Positions 35,471-47,006 of a stretch of 64,000 nt of DNA are shown here, piece after piece. The notes under the pieces are model-generated. The model saw only the letters and a program-made list of their open reading frames with translations, was not told where the DNA came from and did not search any database. This DNA comes from Symsagittifera roscoffensis. Lineage: Eukaryota > Xenacoelomorpha > Acoela > Convolutidae. The first letter of the stretch is position 1, and each line of letters opens with the position of its first letter. The stretch spans positions 28,048,833 to 28,112,832 of the forward strand of contig NC_087062.1 of the NCBI RefSeq assembly GCF_963678635.1. The letters are read 5' to 3'. The position numbers were made by a program, and so were the translations under genes.

Positions 35471-37240
35471 CCGGTTGAACGAATGAGGAATGCAGGACCC
35501 ATAAACGGTGCATATTGTGCGATACGACTAGACTTTTTAACGGTTTTGTCGCAGGACAGGAGTAAATATTCCGCTTCAAAAGATTCCTTTTGGGAAATCA
35601 ACAAAAGTCGTTGTTTCGCGGTTTCTAATTCAACCGGATCGGTTATTTCCTTGACTTTAGTGCGGTAGTGCCGGTGTTTCGGACTAAGTCTGAGCAAGAA
35701 GGCAACCACTCGCTGGAGTTTACGAAACGAACTGAATTCTTCCCATGCAAAAAAATGGGTTGTTTTTGTTTTTGTGCAACGTTTGAAAAATTAGAGGCCT
35801 GCTGTAAACCTTCATTAAGGTCACAAGCCGGACCAGCCAGGCGGATTTTCTTAAGTATTTCTATGCTTGGCTTGAAAGGCCACTCGCCACTTTTTAGCAG
35901 ACTTGGCCCGTTCACCCAGCTGCTAGTTTTTAAGGACTCCGCTGAGATTCCTCTGGTTCCCGTATCAGCAGGGTTGTCTCCACTTAAGACGTGAAACCAC
36001 TGGTCTACGGTCGTACTTTCCAGAATCTCTCCAATCCGGTTTGCCACGAACGTGGGTTGCTTACTACCTGAGTTTAATCACTGGAGCACAGTGGTGCTGT
36101 CAGTCCACATGAACGTGTTTGACACAGGAATGGTTAGAGCTTTGAGGACATCTTCCTTCAAGCGGGTAGCGAGTAACGCGGCCTGCAGTTCAAGCTTTGG
36201 GATGGAAAGCGCTTTCATGGGCGCCACTCTTGCTTTTCCAAAGACAAAGGCAACTTGTGTTTCGAGTGAAGTTTTCACACGGACGCGAAGAAAAGCTACA
36301 GCACAAAAAACATCTTCTGAGCTGTCACCGAACATGTGTAACTCAACCCAATCGACTGGTGCGGAGAAGTAGCTGCGCTTTATACTCATTTTCCCTAGAG
36401 ATGGCAAACCAGAGTGCCAGGCAAGAAATTTTGTCTTGATATCAACGGGTAGCTCATCATCCCATTGTTGGCCATGAATGCGCCAGATTTCTTTCAACAA
36501 TAATCGCGCTCTTACGGTATAGGGCGCTACGAGACCTATGGGGTCGAAAACGGGAAGAAACAAAACTTAACGCTGTTCGCTGTGTTATCGAATTTTTAAG
36601 TTCACGGTTGACACCACGGCTTACGACCAAAGTGTCGTCGATATGGTCCCACTTCAGACCAAGAACATGAGAAGAATTATCCCCACAAGTTACAATATTT
36701 TTTCTTTCCTGTTGCGGCGCGCTTTGGGGCGGGTTTAACTCTTTATTAATTTTAGTTACGTTACTTATGAACTTAGTTAATTTAAAACCACCTAGAGCTA
36801 ACAGAGTAAACAACTCTTGACTCATTTTAAATGCAACATCAGGGTCCTCAAAGGAGTCTAGGTAGTCGTCCATATAAAATTTTTCTAGAACTGCGGACTT
36901 TGCGTCAGGGAACATCGCCTGATTATCCATTGCAGTCCATTGCAATGCATAATTTGCACACGTTGGCGAATCTTTCACTCCAAAGATATATCTGGTGTAC
37001 TGGTGTACAACCACATCGGCGTGAGGTCCTCCCGCCACAGAAAACGAAGAGATGGTTGGTCCTCTGGAAGGACGCCGACTTGTAGGAACATCCCTTCAAT
37101 GTCAGCCGATACGGCAAAATGATGTTGACGAAAACGGAGGAGAACAAACACAAGGTTTTGCAGTAGGTCGGGTCCTACTAGCAACGATTTGTTCAATGAC
37201 GTACCGTGGAATTTAGACGCTCCGTTAACCGCCTCACTTT
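35470..37240 (-). pseudogene. BEL/Pao reverse transcriptase and RNase H, multiply frameshifted
   Basis: Starts with LLVGPDLLQNLV and SADIEGMFLQV (37196-36975), continues after a frameshift at about 37035 with DSPTCANYAL and the catalytic box FYMDDYLDS (37038-36457), then after another shift near 36560 with FDPIGLVAPYTVRARLL (36563-36078), and the RNase H segment WTDSTTVLQ followed by an in-frame TGA near 36075. The frame then runs through NPADTGTRG to 35643, with a last shift near 35690. These are standard BEL RT/RNase H motifs in the right order. The polymerase catalytic residues survive; the protein cannot be made in one piece. Confidence 0.93.
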
Positions 37241-38233
37241 ACCAGGTTTGTTTGGGTTCACCACGGGATGGTGAGGAAGATACCACTCGCGTATGCTGCG
37301 GTTCGAAAAATTATGGGGAGGAAATTGAATCACGCATCCTTTACTCAAATCATCTTCGATAGTTTTTGAGTATTGATCCCTTAAGTGAGGATCTTTCGCT
37401 AAACGTTTTTCGAACGATTTCAACTGAACCAAAGAGGAATAGTAAATGTCTGGTAACTTGATAGATTCTTCTGCCCAAAGCATACCTACAGCGCATCTTG
37501 ATCCATCATGGACGGTGGAGGAATCAAGTATTTTAGCCGCCCTTTTGTCCTCGGCTGAACGGGAATCGACCTGTTTGTAGGCTCCGTATGACTCTATTTC
37601 ATACCAGCGTTTGATTTCACAAGCTAGTTCGGTATCATCCGTATTGCACTTGAAACAAGTAGAAAGGAAACCAGTAGATGTCGGCATTGGGCCGCTCAAG
37701 ACCCAGCCTATTGGAAGGCGAACCGCGACGGGCGAAGTGTTTGGATCGGCCTCACTCTTGAAATACTCCTCAGGCCAAATAGCATGGAAGGAGTCTTGAC
37801 CAATTATTAATTCTACATCGGCGTAGCTATACACAATTGGTTTGATTGGAGCAAGGTACGAATATTTACTCTGTAATGCAGGGATGTTGACGGTATCGGT
37901 ACCGACTTTAAGTTCATCCTTGACAAATGCGGTTAATTCGAATATGTGTTCGAATCCATCGAAGTTAGAAGATACCTTCATCTGAACTTGTTTCGTTTTA
38001 ACAACAGTCGTTATGTTAATACCATGTACTGTGAGATCCATATCTCTTCCTGAGAGATTCAGACAATTGACTAATTTAGCCGATATCCAGGAATGACTAG
38101 ATGCTGAGTCACATAATGTTAAACAATCAGCACTCTGGAAATCGGTGGAAACTTGGAGTTTGATTATGGGCAGTAACCCTTTCGATGTTATGATTGATGA
38201 TTGGTCGTTCGAGATTGCGCAACTTACATCCAA
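37193..38233 (-). pseudogene. BEL/Pao aspartic protease region (DUF1758)
   Basis: A 346 aa open frame. LCDSASSHSWIS near residue 40 is the D-S-[GA]-S active site of BEL retropepsins; LIIGQDSF and GWVLSGPM downstream are typical of DUF1758. The C-terminal third leads into the RT (PHHPVVNPNKPGKVRR). A frameshift at about 37230 separates it from the RT. The first residues start in mid-polyprotein, so the listed start is not a true initiation codon. Confidence 0.9.
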
Positions 38234-38439
38234 CGGAACGAGATTAATGTCTGCATGATTCGAACTTGCGTTTGGTATATTCTTGCTGAATGATTTTCGA
38301 TCAGCGTTTGTGCTCGCTTTATCCGGCTCTGCATTAGATCTTGTTTGACCAGCGTTGGGTCTTGAATGGATATCATTTTTGTCCGGATTTCGACTAGGAA
38401 AAACACGTTCAGCCCCATGGAGAAGTAAACTATGGGTGC

Positions 38440-39350
38440 TAGTGCAACCTGGTTTGGTGCATTTTTTTGCTCTGGGACAGTGCCGGAATGCGTGGTTCCC
38501 TTAAAGCAGGAGAAGCACAATTTGTTTTCCGCAGAGAATTTCGCACGTTGTGTTGGAGTTTACTCCTTAAACACAGAGCACTTCCACAAGGCATGTTTCT
38601 CTTTGCAGAGGATACAAGAAGGATATTCAAACTTTTTCTCAACTGTACTTGTCGAGGCAAAAACTCTCATTACAGCTTTAGTTTTGGATGGCTCTTCGAC
38701 TTTGGGCTTTCCAGGCATATTTTTCATTTGCTCATGAGCTTCTGCTTTATCTTTTAACCAATTAGTAAAGTCAATTAGGTTAGGGCGTGACCAATTACGT
38801 TTCACGACAAAAAGTGACCACGATTCTCTCATGTTTGGTGGAATTTTTGAAAGAGCTTGATTTAACAAAGAGACGCTTTTCAAATCTTCTTCATAATCAA
38901 GAGATCTAAAGACAGCCACTAGACTTGAAATGGTCATCGAGAAGCTAATGATGTTCTCAGAGTTGTGCATTCGAAGCTGCGGGAAACTGGACAACTTATC
39001 AAGGTGGGCCGTAATTACGTTTTGTGGCTGGCCAAACTTTCTTTCCAGAGTTTTCAGAGCATCCTTATACATTCTTCCACTGTATGCGAACTCTGCTATG
39101 GCTGACTTAGCTTTTCCCGTGACTAATGTTTTTAAATAAGTTAACTTCAGATCATCGCTTAGGGACGCTGCGTCTACAGTACTGCAAAATTGGCCAAACC
39201 ATTCGTGCCATTGGAGCGGGTTGCCATCGTACTGGGCCAGCTTCCATTCTGGAAGGGGATCCTTCTTTGAGACTGACAGAGCTTGGACTAAGTCATTCAG
39301 TGTCACGGCTTGCGGTTTGGGAGCTGGTTGCAACGACGGCAATGTGTTGC
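38440..39350 (-). pseudogene. BEL/Pao Gag (DUF1759) with zinc knuckles
   Basis: About 260 aa open from 39342 (the frame has no ATG there). LAQYDGNPLQWHEWFGQF and a long helical region are the DUF1759 capsid-like domain; CILCKEKHALWKC is a C-x2-C-x4-H-x4-C knuckle. An in-frame TAA follows at about 38560, after which the same frame continues with a second, damaged knuckle (CFSCFKGTTH). Gag packages the element RNA. Confidence 0.9.
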
Positions 39351-39599
39351 TAGGATCAGCTGCAAAAGGTTGCTGCTGATATATGTAAGTGTTTTCAGCT
39401 GATGCGTCGTGATTGGGAAACCCATATTAAACGGTACCACTACTTGATACGTGCGGGAATTGTTGCTGGGATATTGGCGTTACGGATGAAAAAATACCAA
39501 CTGATGGGTTTGTGTTACCATCACTTGTTACCCCAGCGATACACTGGGCGACTGCGGGTGTCCACTGGGACATTAGTGGCACATTGGGCTGATTAATAA

Positions 39600-39735
39600 C
39601 GGCAGACTGTCCGCTAAACGGATTTCCAGGCATATTTTTCATTTGCTCATGAGCTTCTGCTTTATCTTTTAACCAATTGTTAAAATCAATTATGTCAGGG
39701 CGTGACCAATTACGTTTCACGACAGAAGATTGGGG
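39600..39735 (-). repeat. Duplicated Gag fragment upstream of Gag
   Basis: Positions 39626-39727 repeat 38710-38812 (NWLKDKAEAHEQMKNMPG in both), with a few changes. The duplicate is placed upstream of the Gag frame and is fused to an unrelated Pro/Gln/Ser-rich stretch (39600-39427). It probably arose by template switching during reverse transcription or by recombination. Confidence 0.85.
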
Positions 39736-39934
39736 GTTACGATTTTGCCATCAAAAAACCTCGTATCAGAATTGAAAGCATTAAATCAGCAAGTTAGCAC
39801 AAATGGATAAAGTTTTGGTTTTTTAGTCTTACAAGTTTTGTAGAGGCGTTCACAGGTAGAATCCAAAATTGGGGTGCTGAGAAAAAAAATGGATGTCCAA
39901 TCCACAATCAGGATACCTGAAAAGGCCTCCCCTT

Positions 39935-40345
39935 CTAACTGGGACGTTTCGGCTAACTGGGTCGTTTCGGCCAATCGGGTCGCTTCGGCCAATCGGGTAG
40001 TTTCGGCCAATCGGGTCGTTTCGGTCAATCGGGTCGTTTGGGCAACTTTCGGCTCATCGCACACTTTCGACCAATTGGGTCGTTTGGGCAACTTTCGGCT
40101 TATCGCACACTTTCGGCCAATTGGAGCGTTTGGGCAACTTTCGGCATATTGCACACTTTCGGCCAATTGGGTCGTTTGGGCAACTTTCGGCTTATTGCAC
40201 ACTTTCGGCCAATTGGGTCGTTTGGGCAACTTTCGGCTTATCGCACAGTTTCGGCCAATTGGAGCGTTTGGGCAATTTTCGGTTTATTGCACACTTTCGG
40301 CCAATTGGAGCGTTTGGGCAACTTTCGGCCAATTGGTTCGTACTG
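39935..40345. repeat. BEL leader minisatellite 1 (18 bp and 46 bp units)
   Basis: First several 18-base units of the type TTTCGGCCAATCGGGTCG, then about six units of 46 bases containing CCAATTGGGTCGTTTGGG and CAACTTTCGGC. It lies between the primer-binding site and gag. Most frames are free of stops, which creates long spurious ORFs on both strands. Confidence 0.93.
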
Positions 40346-40359
40346 TCCGGAATATCTAA

Positions 40360-40500
40360 CGTCTAGAATACTGTCCGAAATATTGTCCTCTGGAATATCG
40401 TCCGGAATCCTGTCCGGAATACTGTCCGGAATACTGTCCGAAATATTGTCCTCTGGAATATCGTCCGGAATACTGTCCGGAATACTGTCCGGAATACTGT
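40360..40500. repeat. BEL leader minisatellite 2 (TGTCCGGAATAC units)
   Basis: About a dozen units of 12 bases (TGTCCGGAATAC and variants such as TGTCCTCTGGAATATCG), ending directly at the primer-binding site. Confidence 0.93.
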
Positions 40501-40516
40501 CCGGGTCGGTGGACCA
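40497..40516 (-). promoter_or_regulatory. BEL primer-binding site
   Basis: The plus strand reads CTGTCCGGGTCGGTGGACCA, like a mature tRNA 3' end with CCA; it lies three bases inside the 5' LTR (minus-strand sense). The TRIM-like element at 16635-16654 has the same string with one change. The tRNA identity was not determined. Confidence 0.75.
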
Positions 40517-40519
40517 AAA

Positions 40520-40823
40520 TGTGCCGCACTCTCGTGTATCCTGTAAGACCTACAAAAACCTGCTTCAATATCTGTAATTTATCGGCAATTCAACAGATAA
40601 TATAAAGAATAAGTAATATCGGTTAAACATTTTTTCGGTTAACATTTTAAGCAATAGGGTTTCCAACAATCTCAAAATTCTATAAACTTTTTGATGGCAA
40701 ACTGACCTTAATCGGACAAACCAGTAATTTTTAAGGCCTTTTGTCTAAGAAAATCTAATTTTAGCTTTTTCACTTTCGCGCTATAATGACGTCATTAATT
40801 TAAGATTAATTTAAGCGCGAACA
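40520..40823 (-). repeat. BEL LTR (5' LTR on the minus strand)
   Basis: Starts TGTGCCGCACTC and ends GCGAACA; carries the same TGACGTCA palindrome at 40787-40794. Followed by the AGGAC target duplicate. Confidence 0.95.
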
Positions 40824-40828
40824 AGGAC

Positions 40829-43800
40829 GACTAAAATTTTTTCAAAAATCATGGCTAAATTTCAAAACCTCAACTCTGGAGGCTCAAATGCCTGATGATT
40901 GGGTAATTTTTGCGCACAATGTCAATCACTGTTTTTGATGTGTTAATTGAAAACAAAGTACACACTACTATTTGATCTGTCGGTTCGAAAAGTCGCAAAT
41001 TGAAATACACATGAGTCAAGCAGAAACGTTCAGAGAGTTGCCAGCTCTTTGACATCTTTGGTTTTTCTGTGTTTCTACAAAATAACTGACATTCCTATTT
41101 TTTGGGCAAAGTCGAAGCAATCAAAAGATGTTTTTGATCATTATCCTAACTAATTAGCTACAGAGAAAAGATTGTAATCAGGGTCTCAGTTATTTTTTTG
41201 TTGAATAGTCAGGTTACATCTATTCCTCCAGACCCATTGAAAGATAAATGAAATGCTGCCTTAAAAACAAGTCTGAAACGGTTCGAAATTTTATTTTTCC
41301 ATTTTTTAGATGCAAAAATAAAACTTATGCAGTGGTTAAACTGTTCAGGTTTATTTTTTCAGTTTTTTTTTTCGCTGGCGAACTAACCTTTGAATAAGTA
41401 ACATGGATAAAGTCAAAATTTTTTCGTACAAACAATTCAAACTTCAGCATTTGGCTTAAATGCGTACGTAAATCATTTAAACTATTAACTGGGAAGGCTT
41501 CAAAACGTCCAAATCGACTCCATTTGAAACATTAGAATTATTTAATCCGACACATTTCTATAGAAAACAACTCGGAATAATAGACAAATTGCTTTGAATT
41601 GCAACTCAAAACTTGCTCAACCCTATGCCGCACCAAAAGGTTGCAAGCTTGCCAGCATAAAGTAGACTTTCGATCATTTTTTGAAGCCGGTTGTTGATGC
41701 GATTGTTTTAAGTTACTCAATTATCCGTTAAGTTTTACAAATAGTTTTCGCCTTTTCTGAAGTTCTAAAAAACTGAAGGAATAACAAAAAGCAGTTTAGA
41801 ACTTAAAAAATTAGAAATTTGGTTCTGATCAAAAAACGTTCTGATTGAAAACTAAAATTATTAAAGAAAAAATTCCATTCGAATGCCATACAAAAAATTA
41901 AAACAAGGGCTTTTTTATTGTATAATTTTCAATACTATATTAAAGGGCAACATTCACTAGACCAAACCGAGATGGCACACCAAGCCCGGATTGAGTTCCC
42001 AGTAATGTCACTTATGAAAAATTGCTAAACATGATTTCATTACAACTTTATGATTTACTCCCTGATTCTGTTTTTGATGTGTTGAGGGAAAATAAAAAAC
42101 AATATACTATTTGATCTTTTGCCTTGAAACAATTCAATTGGAAATACCTAAAAATCCGATAAAATAGTTCCAATATTTGCCATCTTATTGTTCTCTTCAA
42201 CTATTCTGAGTTTCTACGTAAAAATGGACATTCCTAAATTCCTGGAGAAAGTCAAAGCGGTCACTTGATTTTTTTTTGAGAAGAGACAAAAAATCTCCAA
42301 TTTAAACATGAATCCAAATTCAACATTTTTCTTGGATGAGGTAAATCTATCCCTTCTTAATATTAATCATCAAGGCTGGGTATTTTAAAAACAGAACTAA
42401 AAAGAACTGAAATCACTCAGCAATTCTTTTTTCTGGTAAATATTCAGTTTTTAAATATTCCTCCAGACTACTCATGAACTAATTTGTTTCAACCATGTCA
42501 TATAGATAAACTCATAACATTTGTTACGAACAATTTAAACTTCTGCATTTCATTAAAAATCTCAGAGAATCGAAATTATCTTTTAAACCTGAATGCAATA
42601 AAAATATGTGGATCGACTCAAGATCAAAAATTCAATTTAATAGAAAATTTTTCAACGTAAAAAACTCGCATTAAAAAAATACTCGCATCAAGTTACATTT
42701 AGCCTGTTAAATGCCCGTTACACCGCAGCTGTAGCACCAGCAAATTGAAAGCTCGAAAACTGTAGAATTTGAAGGAATTTTTAGAGCCTGTTATTGGCCC
42801 GAATTGGCCTTAATTTTTAAGTTCCTCACCTAACCATTTTTTTTCAAGGTTTTTAAAATGAAAAACTACAAACAATCAGTTTAAATTTCAACAAATTAGA
42901 AGTTGCTTAAAAGGAAAAAGTTTAAATTAGCAGTTCATTTGAGAGGAGATTCATATGTTAAATTGAAAAAGCATTATGATCTAAAGGTAAAAACCAAATT
43001 GTAAGTCCTTTCCAATCCTCTATTAACAATTAAAACAATAGCCTTTATGATAGTGTAGCGTGCCCCACTTGAACAGCCGAGATGGCACGACATGCCCTGA
43101 TTGAGTTCTCAGTATTAACCGCTGATGAAAAATGCTAAGCTAGATTTAATTACTTTTAAGGGTGATTCCGTATTATTTTTTAGATCAACGAGTGACAATT
43201 TTTTATGAACAAGGATAATTTAGCGACAACTTTTTGAAGATTATGCGCTCGATAAAAAATGAACTTAGCGTTAAATTAGCTTAAAAAATGATAATTAAAC
43301 GCTAGGTTGTTCAAAAATTCACGCTCTCAGTCAGTGCTATTTCAGCACTGAATTTCACTATTTAGTTAAACGTTAAGCTCTAAACCAGCAATGGCAGTCT
43401 TCTTTTTAAAAAAACATTCATCGCTTTGTTTCATTATGAACTCAACTCGTGAGGCTCAAATGCCGTGTGCAATTTTTGCGCACTAAATCAATTTTTGTTT
43501 TTGATACGCAAAATGAAAACAAATTACAATCCACTATTTGATCTTTTGCGTTAACACAATTCAAATTGAAATAAATATGAGTCAAATATAAACGTTCAGC
43601 TAGCTGCCAGTTTTGTGATATCTTCGATTATTCTAGTTTCTACTGTTTTTTTTTTGCAGAAGAACTATAAAAAGTCCTCAATTTGAACAAAAATGCCAAG
43701 TTCAACAATTACCCTGCATGAGGTAACTCTATCTCCGTTAACCATCGGGGCAGGGTACCCTAAACACAAAACTAAAGAGAACGGAAATCATTCAGCTACT

Positions 43801-44340
43801 CATTTTTTCTAAATATTCAGGTTTTAACTGCTCCTGCAGACTTCATGTAAAGAAAAAATATTTGATACCCAAGCTATCCCTCCATTCAAATTACTACAAA
43901 ACACAAAACTTGAAATATGTTTCATATTTTAACATGCGAAAACAACGTTTATTCAATTTTCAAGCTGTTCAATCTTCAATACATGCTATATGAAAATTTT
44001 GAAAAGAAGGTGTTGCTCCTGTGGCTTTTTCCTCCTTATTCAAATTGGATGGACTCGAACCCAAAAATCAAATAGTTAAAAGCAATGTAAAATCATCTTC
44101 CCTCTCAATGTTATTGGCTAAAAATGTAATAACAGTCTGCAACAAATAGCAGAGGTCAATTCATGTAAGAAATCTTAATAAAACAAAACTTTGGTCCGTT
44201 TTATGCTTAGCTTTTGAATATTTTGAAGAATTTTTAAGGGCCGCTCAAGTTTCATCACATGATTAAAGTTGTAACGGAATTGAAATTATTCTTTAACTTG
44301 AAATGCTCTAAGTTAGTGCGAATCGACTCAAGATACTTGA
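40829..44340. repeat. Satellite domain, right part, increasingly diverged
   Basis: Directly continues the monomer interrupted by the BEL element (AAATGCCTGATGATTGGG near 40887). Further right the copies become very diverged: the GATGGCACACC box recurs near 41970 (AAGCCCGGATTGAG) and 43080 (ACGACATGCCCTGATTGAG), and GAATCGACTCAAGAT recurs near 42610 and 44327. Divergence rises away from the homogeneous arrays, as expected at a satellite edge. Confidence 0.8.
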
Positions 44341-44366
44341 GAAAACTTTAAACTATAACGTTTGAA

Positions 44367-44798
44367 TCAAAAAAGAAATTTTTTTGAAAAAGAAACTTTT
44401 GAAAGTTTTGGAAACTTGTCGTCAACGTTTTCAAGAAACGCAAGATAACCTCTTCCGAAGGTAGGGAAAACAACATCACAAATGCCAACCCGTTCTTGCG
44501 TATCACATCTGTGGGCCAGAAGCGTTTGTGCTTCCAATGAAAGAAAGTTTCCAGTGCCTTTATAACTAATGCCGCTGGAATCAGAAAGCGGCTTTTGTTG
44601 TCGCTTGCTTTTCTCTTTCTGCAGCATGGCGATTTGGGACATGACTTTCTTTAGGTCGTGATGAGTTTCCCATTTGTTTCGCTGGAAAAAACCCGACACG
44701 CGCGTCTCCGATACAACAAAGTTTGGATACTGTTTCACAAAAGCTTGTGCTCTAATTGTCTGTCTAATGTATCTTTGTTGATCTTGTCTACATCGCAC
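44367..44798 (-). other. Open stretch after the orphan gene, possible alternative last exon
   Basis: 143 codons without a stop, containing FVVSETRVSGFFQRNKW and GYLAFLENVDDKFPKL. The composition looks coding and the strand is that of the upstream gene. The best splice acceptor I can see does not bring the gene into this frame, so this is either an exon reached by another acceptor, a frameshifted continuation, or a separate remnant. It ends where the satellite begins. Confidence 0.4.
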
Positions 44799-44823
44799 AG
44801 CTTTTTCAACATCTTTGTAGGTG

Positions 44824-46555
44824 TTATTGACAATGTGGAAAAACGTGAGCGTATTGTTTCATACATCCAATTGATAAATTGTGATACTGTATAAAAAAAC
44901 TGTGAAGTACAAATCAGCTGAAACAGTCGAAACTTTCCGAAAGTTTCCGAGTCGAAACGTTTTTTAAATTAAAAAAATTCTTGGAAAATCAAAGTAGTAC
45001 CTTGTGAATTTCCTGCGTTTTGTGTTTCACCAGTTGAAATGCAGGATCTTTTGACAAAGGCATGAATTTTGCCACTTGACGATCGAGCAATGTCTTGGGT
45101 CGCTTAGCAGGCTCTATTTGAGCAGAAATCTAAACAGATCCTTCTAGGACGAATATTCCCCGTTGTGTTCAAATCATATTAGGAAGTTCAACTTCCACAG
45201 ATTTATAAGTTAAAAGTTGAAACGTACCATGTCAGAAACTGTGGCGGCAATTCTATTCACACGAAACTTGGTGTTTCCACTGGAGTTCACAAAAAAAAGT
45301 TCTGTTTTGACTTGGATTGGTTGCTCAGGGAAAGATCGGGTGAAAGAAATCTTTTCTTCCGGGACACTCTGAGGTAAGAAATGTGGTCGAACTTCAGTGT
45401 GATAAAGTTTCAAACCCTGTACGAGCCATCGCGGCAAAATGTGATTCGAACGTTCAGTAGACACTAAACAAACAGTTTCACAATTTTGAAAAAAAGTTAT
45501 ACGGAAGAAATTCAAGATGACTCACTTTCACTTGGTTCAATTGAAACCGTTATACAAGTATCGTCCTCATCTAACAATGCCACAAACGCTTGTGCAACTG
45601 CATGAACAGACATGCAGCTTATGGTTTTTTCTAGCATTGATGGCACGACATAACAGTATAAGAAGGCTGTCACAAGTTGAAATAACGAAACACGTTGTTT
45701 ATGGGTTAAAAAACCCGATTCTTGGAAAACATCCAAGTGCTCTTTAACAAGTGTTTCGATTTCTTGCCTCTCGCAATGTTCATTTTGGTCGTCTTTGGAC
45801 GAAGCAGCTTCAAGTTGTTCTTGAACGCGTGCAAGTTTTGCAGCTATCTAAACTCAAAACAAAAACTTTTAGTTGAACTACAAAAGTGAACAAAAACATT
45901 AGCTGAAAGTTTCCAACTCTTCACGGTTTGAGCAGCAAAAATGCTTTTTGTTTCAAAACAAAAGGAATCTTACCTCGGTTTGCGAGTCATTGTTCGTTGG
46001 AATAACTCGTTTTGCCATATTCTCAGATGAAGACTCAGTCGGAGGCTCTGTACTTGAAATTTCCCATGACAAAGTTGATGAATGCTGGTTTGAAGGAGTT
46101 GATTCTGAAGGTTGAGAAAAAAAACGACTGAGTTCTGTTCCATTGGCAGTGTAATCATCATGATGATCAGTGGGCTGGCTGGCAATTTGATTTCTATGAA
46201 AAAACGCGGGATCGAAGTGTGGGTACACCACTGGCATTGGGCTAATGAAGTTTGAATACCCTTCACTTCGAGAAGACACTTGCTGCGGAGTCTCCAATGT
46301 GTGGTAAGTATTGTCATTATGATTAACATCTGTAATAATTGTACAAGGTTCAGCATAGGGCATAGGGCCGAATCGGATGGGGGTTCCTAAAGGAACTTCC
46401 ACAGATGGTAGCTGTGCAAAATTTTGGTCGAAACTCCGAGATGTACTACATCTGTTAGTAACAGACTGTTGACTAGATGGAGGTTCATTATGATCTCTAT
46501 GGAAAACAGGAGTTTCAAGTTGCGCAGTATTCACAGCAGGAAGTTCGGAGTCCAT
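44824..46555 (-). CDS. Orphan five-exon gene (about 443 aa)
   Basis: I do not recognise the protein. Exons by hand: 46555-45974, 45847-45526, 45463-45228, 45129-45001, 44886-44824. All introns are GT-AG, 62-126 bp, phases agree at every junction, and the exons sum to 1332 nt (444 codons with stop). Exon 1 (194 aa, ATG at 46555) is rich in Ser, Pro, Asn, His and Thr and looks disordered. Exon 2 starts with a charged helix and contains FLTHKQRVSLFQLVTAFLY; exons 3-4 are mixed. No signal peptide. It is divergent to the plus-strand gene starting at 47007, with a strong palindrome in the shared upstream region. An alternative 3' end is possible, because another open stretch follows at 44798-44367. 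Confidence 0.65.
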
Positions 46556-46670
46556 AGTTCAGGTTAACGAAACTTGGAATGAAATGAGAAGTGACTAGAA
46601 AGGATTGCAGAATCGAATGAATCACCCTCGGAGGGTGTTACTAACAACTTACTAATAATAGTATTTTTCA

Positions 46671-46866
46671 ATAATTGAAGTTCAATTGGTGTTCAATTGG
46701 TACTCAAATTGGTTGTGATAATATGCCATATTATACTATATTATATTATACAGTGTATAATTGACTCTTAATTGCTGAATTACTGCAATAATATAATATA
46801 GTATAATATGGCATATTATCACAACCAATTTGAGTACCAATTGAACGCCAATTGAACTTCAATTAT
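46671..46866. repeat. Near-perfect palindrome with 78 bp arms in a divergent intergenic region
   Basis: 46671-46748 and 46789-46866 are reverse complements with one mismatch (GGTGTTC against GGCGTTC), separated by 40 bases. It begins ATAATTGAAGTTCAATTGG. It lies between the two divergent gene starts (46555 and 47007). It could be a MITE, a cruciform-forming regulatory region or a replication-related site; no target duplication was identified. Confidence 0.93.
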
Positions 46867-47006
46867 CGTTTCAATAGTCGTTTTATGCGGTTAAACATAA
46901 AGGTTTAAATTGGTTGTTAAAAAATATACTCATCATGACAATTACTCATCATGAGTACAATGATTGTACTAAATATTATTCATTTAGATAAAATCGCTCC
47001 TACAAG

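Larger units (their letters stand above)
34005..40823 (-). mobile_element. BEL/Pao LTR retrotransposon, full structure, inactive
   Basis: LTRs at 34005-34307 and 40520-40823 (about 303 bp, TG...CA) with a 5 bp AGGAC duplication. They differ at about 11-12 positions, roughly 96% identity. The coding strand is minus: gag-like DUF1759 and zinc knuckle, DUF1758 aspartic protease, RT with YMDD, RNase H, HHCC zinc finger, D-D-E integrase and DUF5641-like tail, the canonical BEL/Pao order. The reading frame is broken by at least two stops and five frameshifts. The primer-binding site is at 40497-40516. Between it and gag lies an unusually long leader of minisatellites. The insertion split a satellite monomer. 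Confidence 0.95.

Noticed and set aside
34962-37122. Plus-strand ORFs of 60-108 aa across the BEL element
   Set aside because: They are antisense shadows of the RT, RNase H and integrase frames.
39786-40577. Long ORFs on both strands with repeated NW/FG or AETTRL patterns
   Set aside because: They are by-products of stop-free minisatellites in the BEL leader; the 46 bp unit is not a multiple of three.
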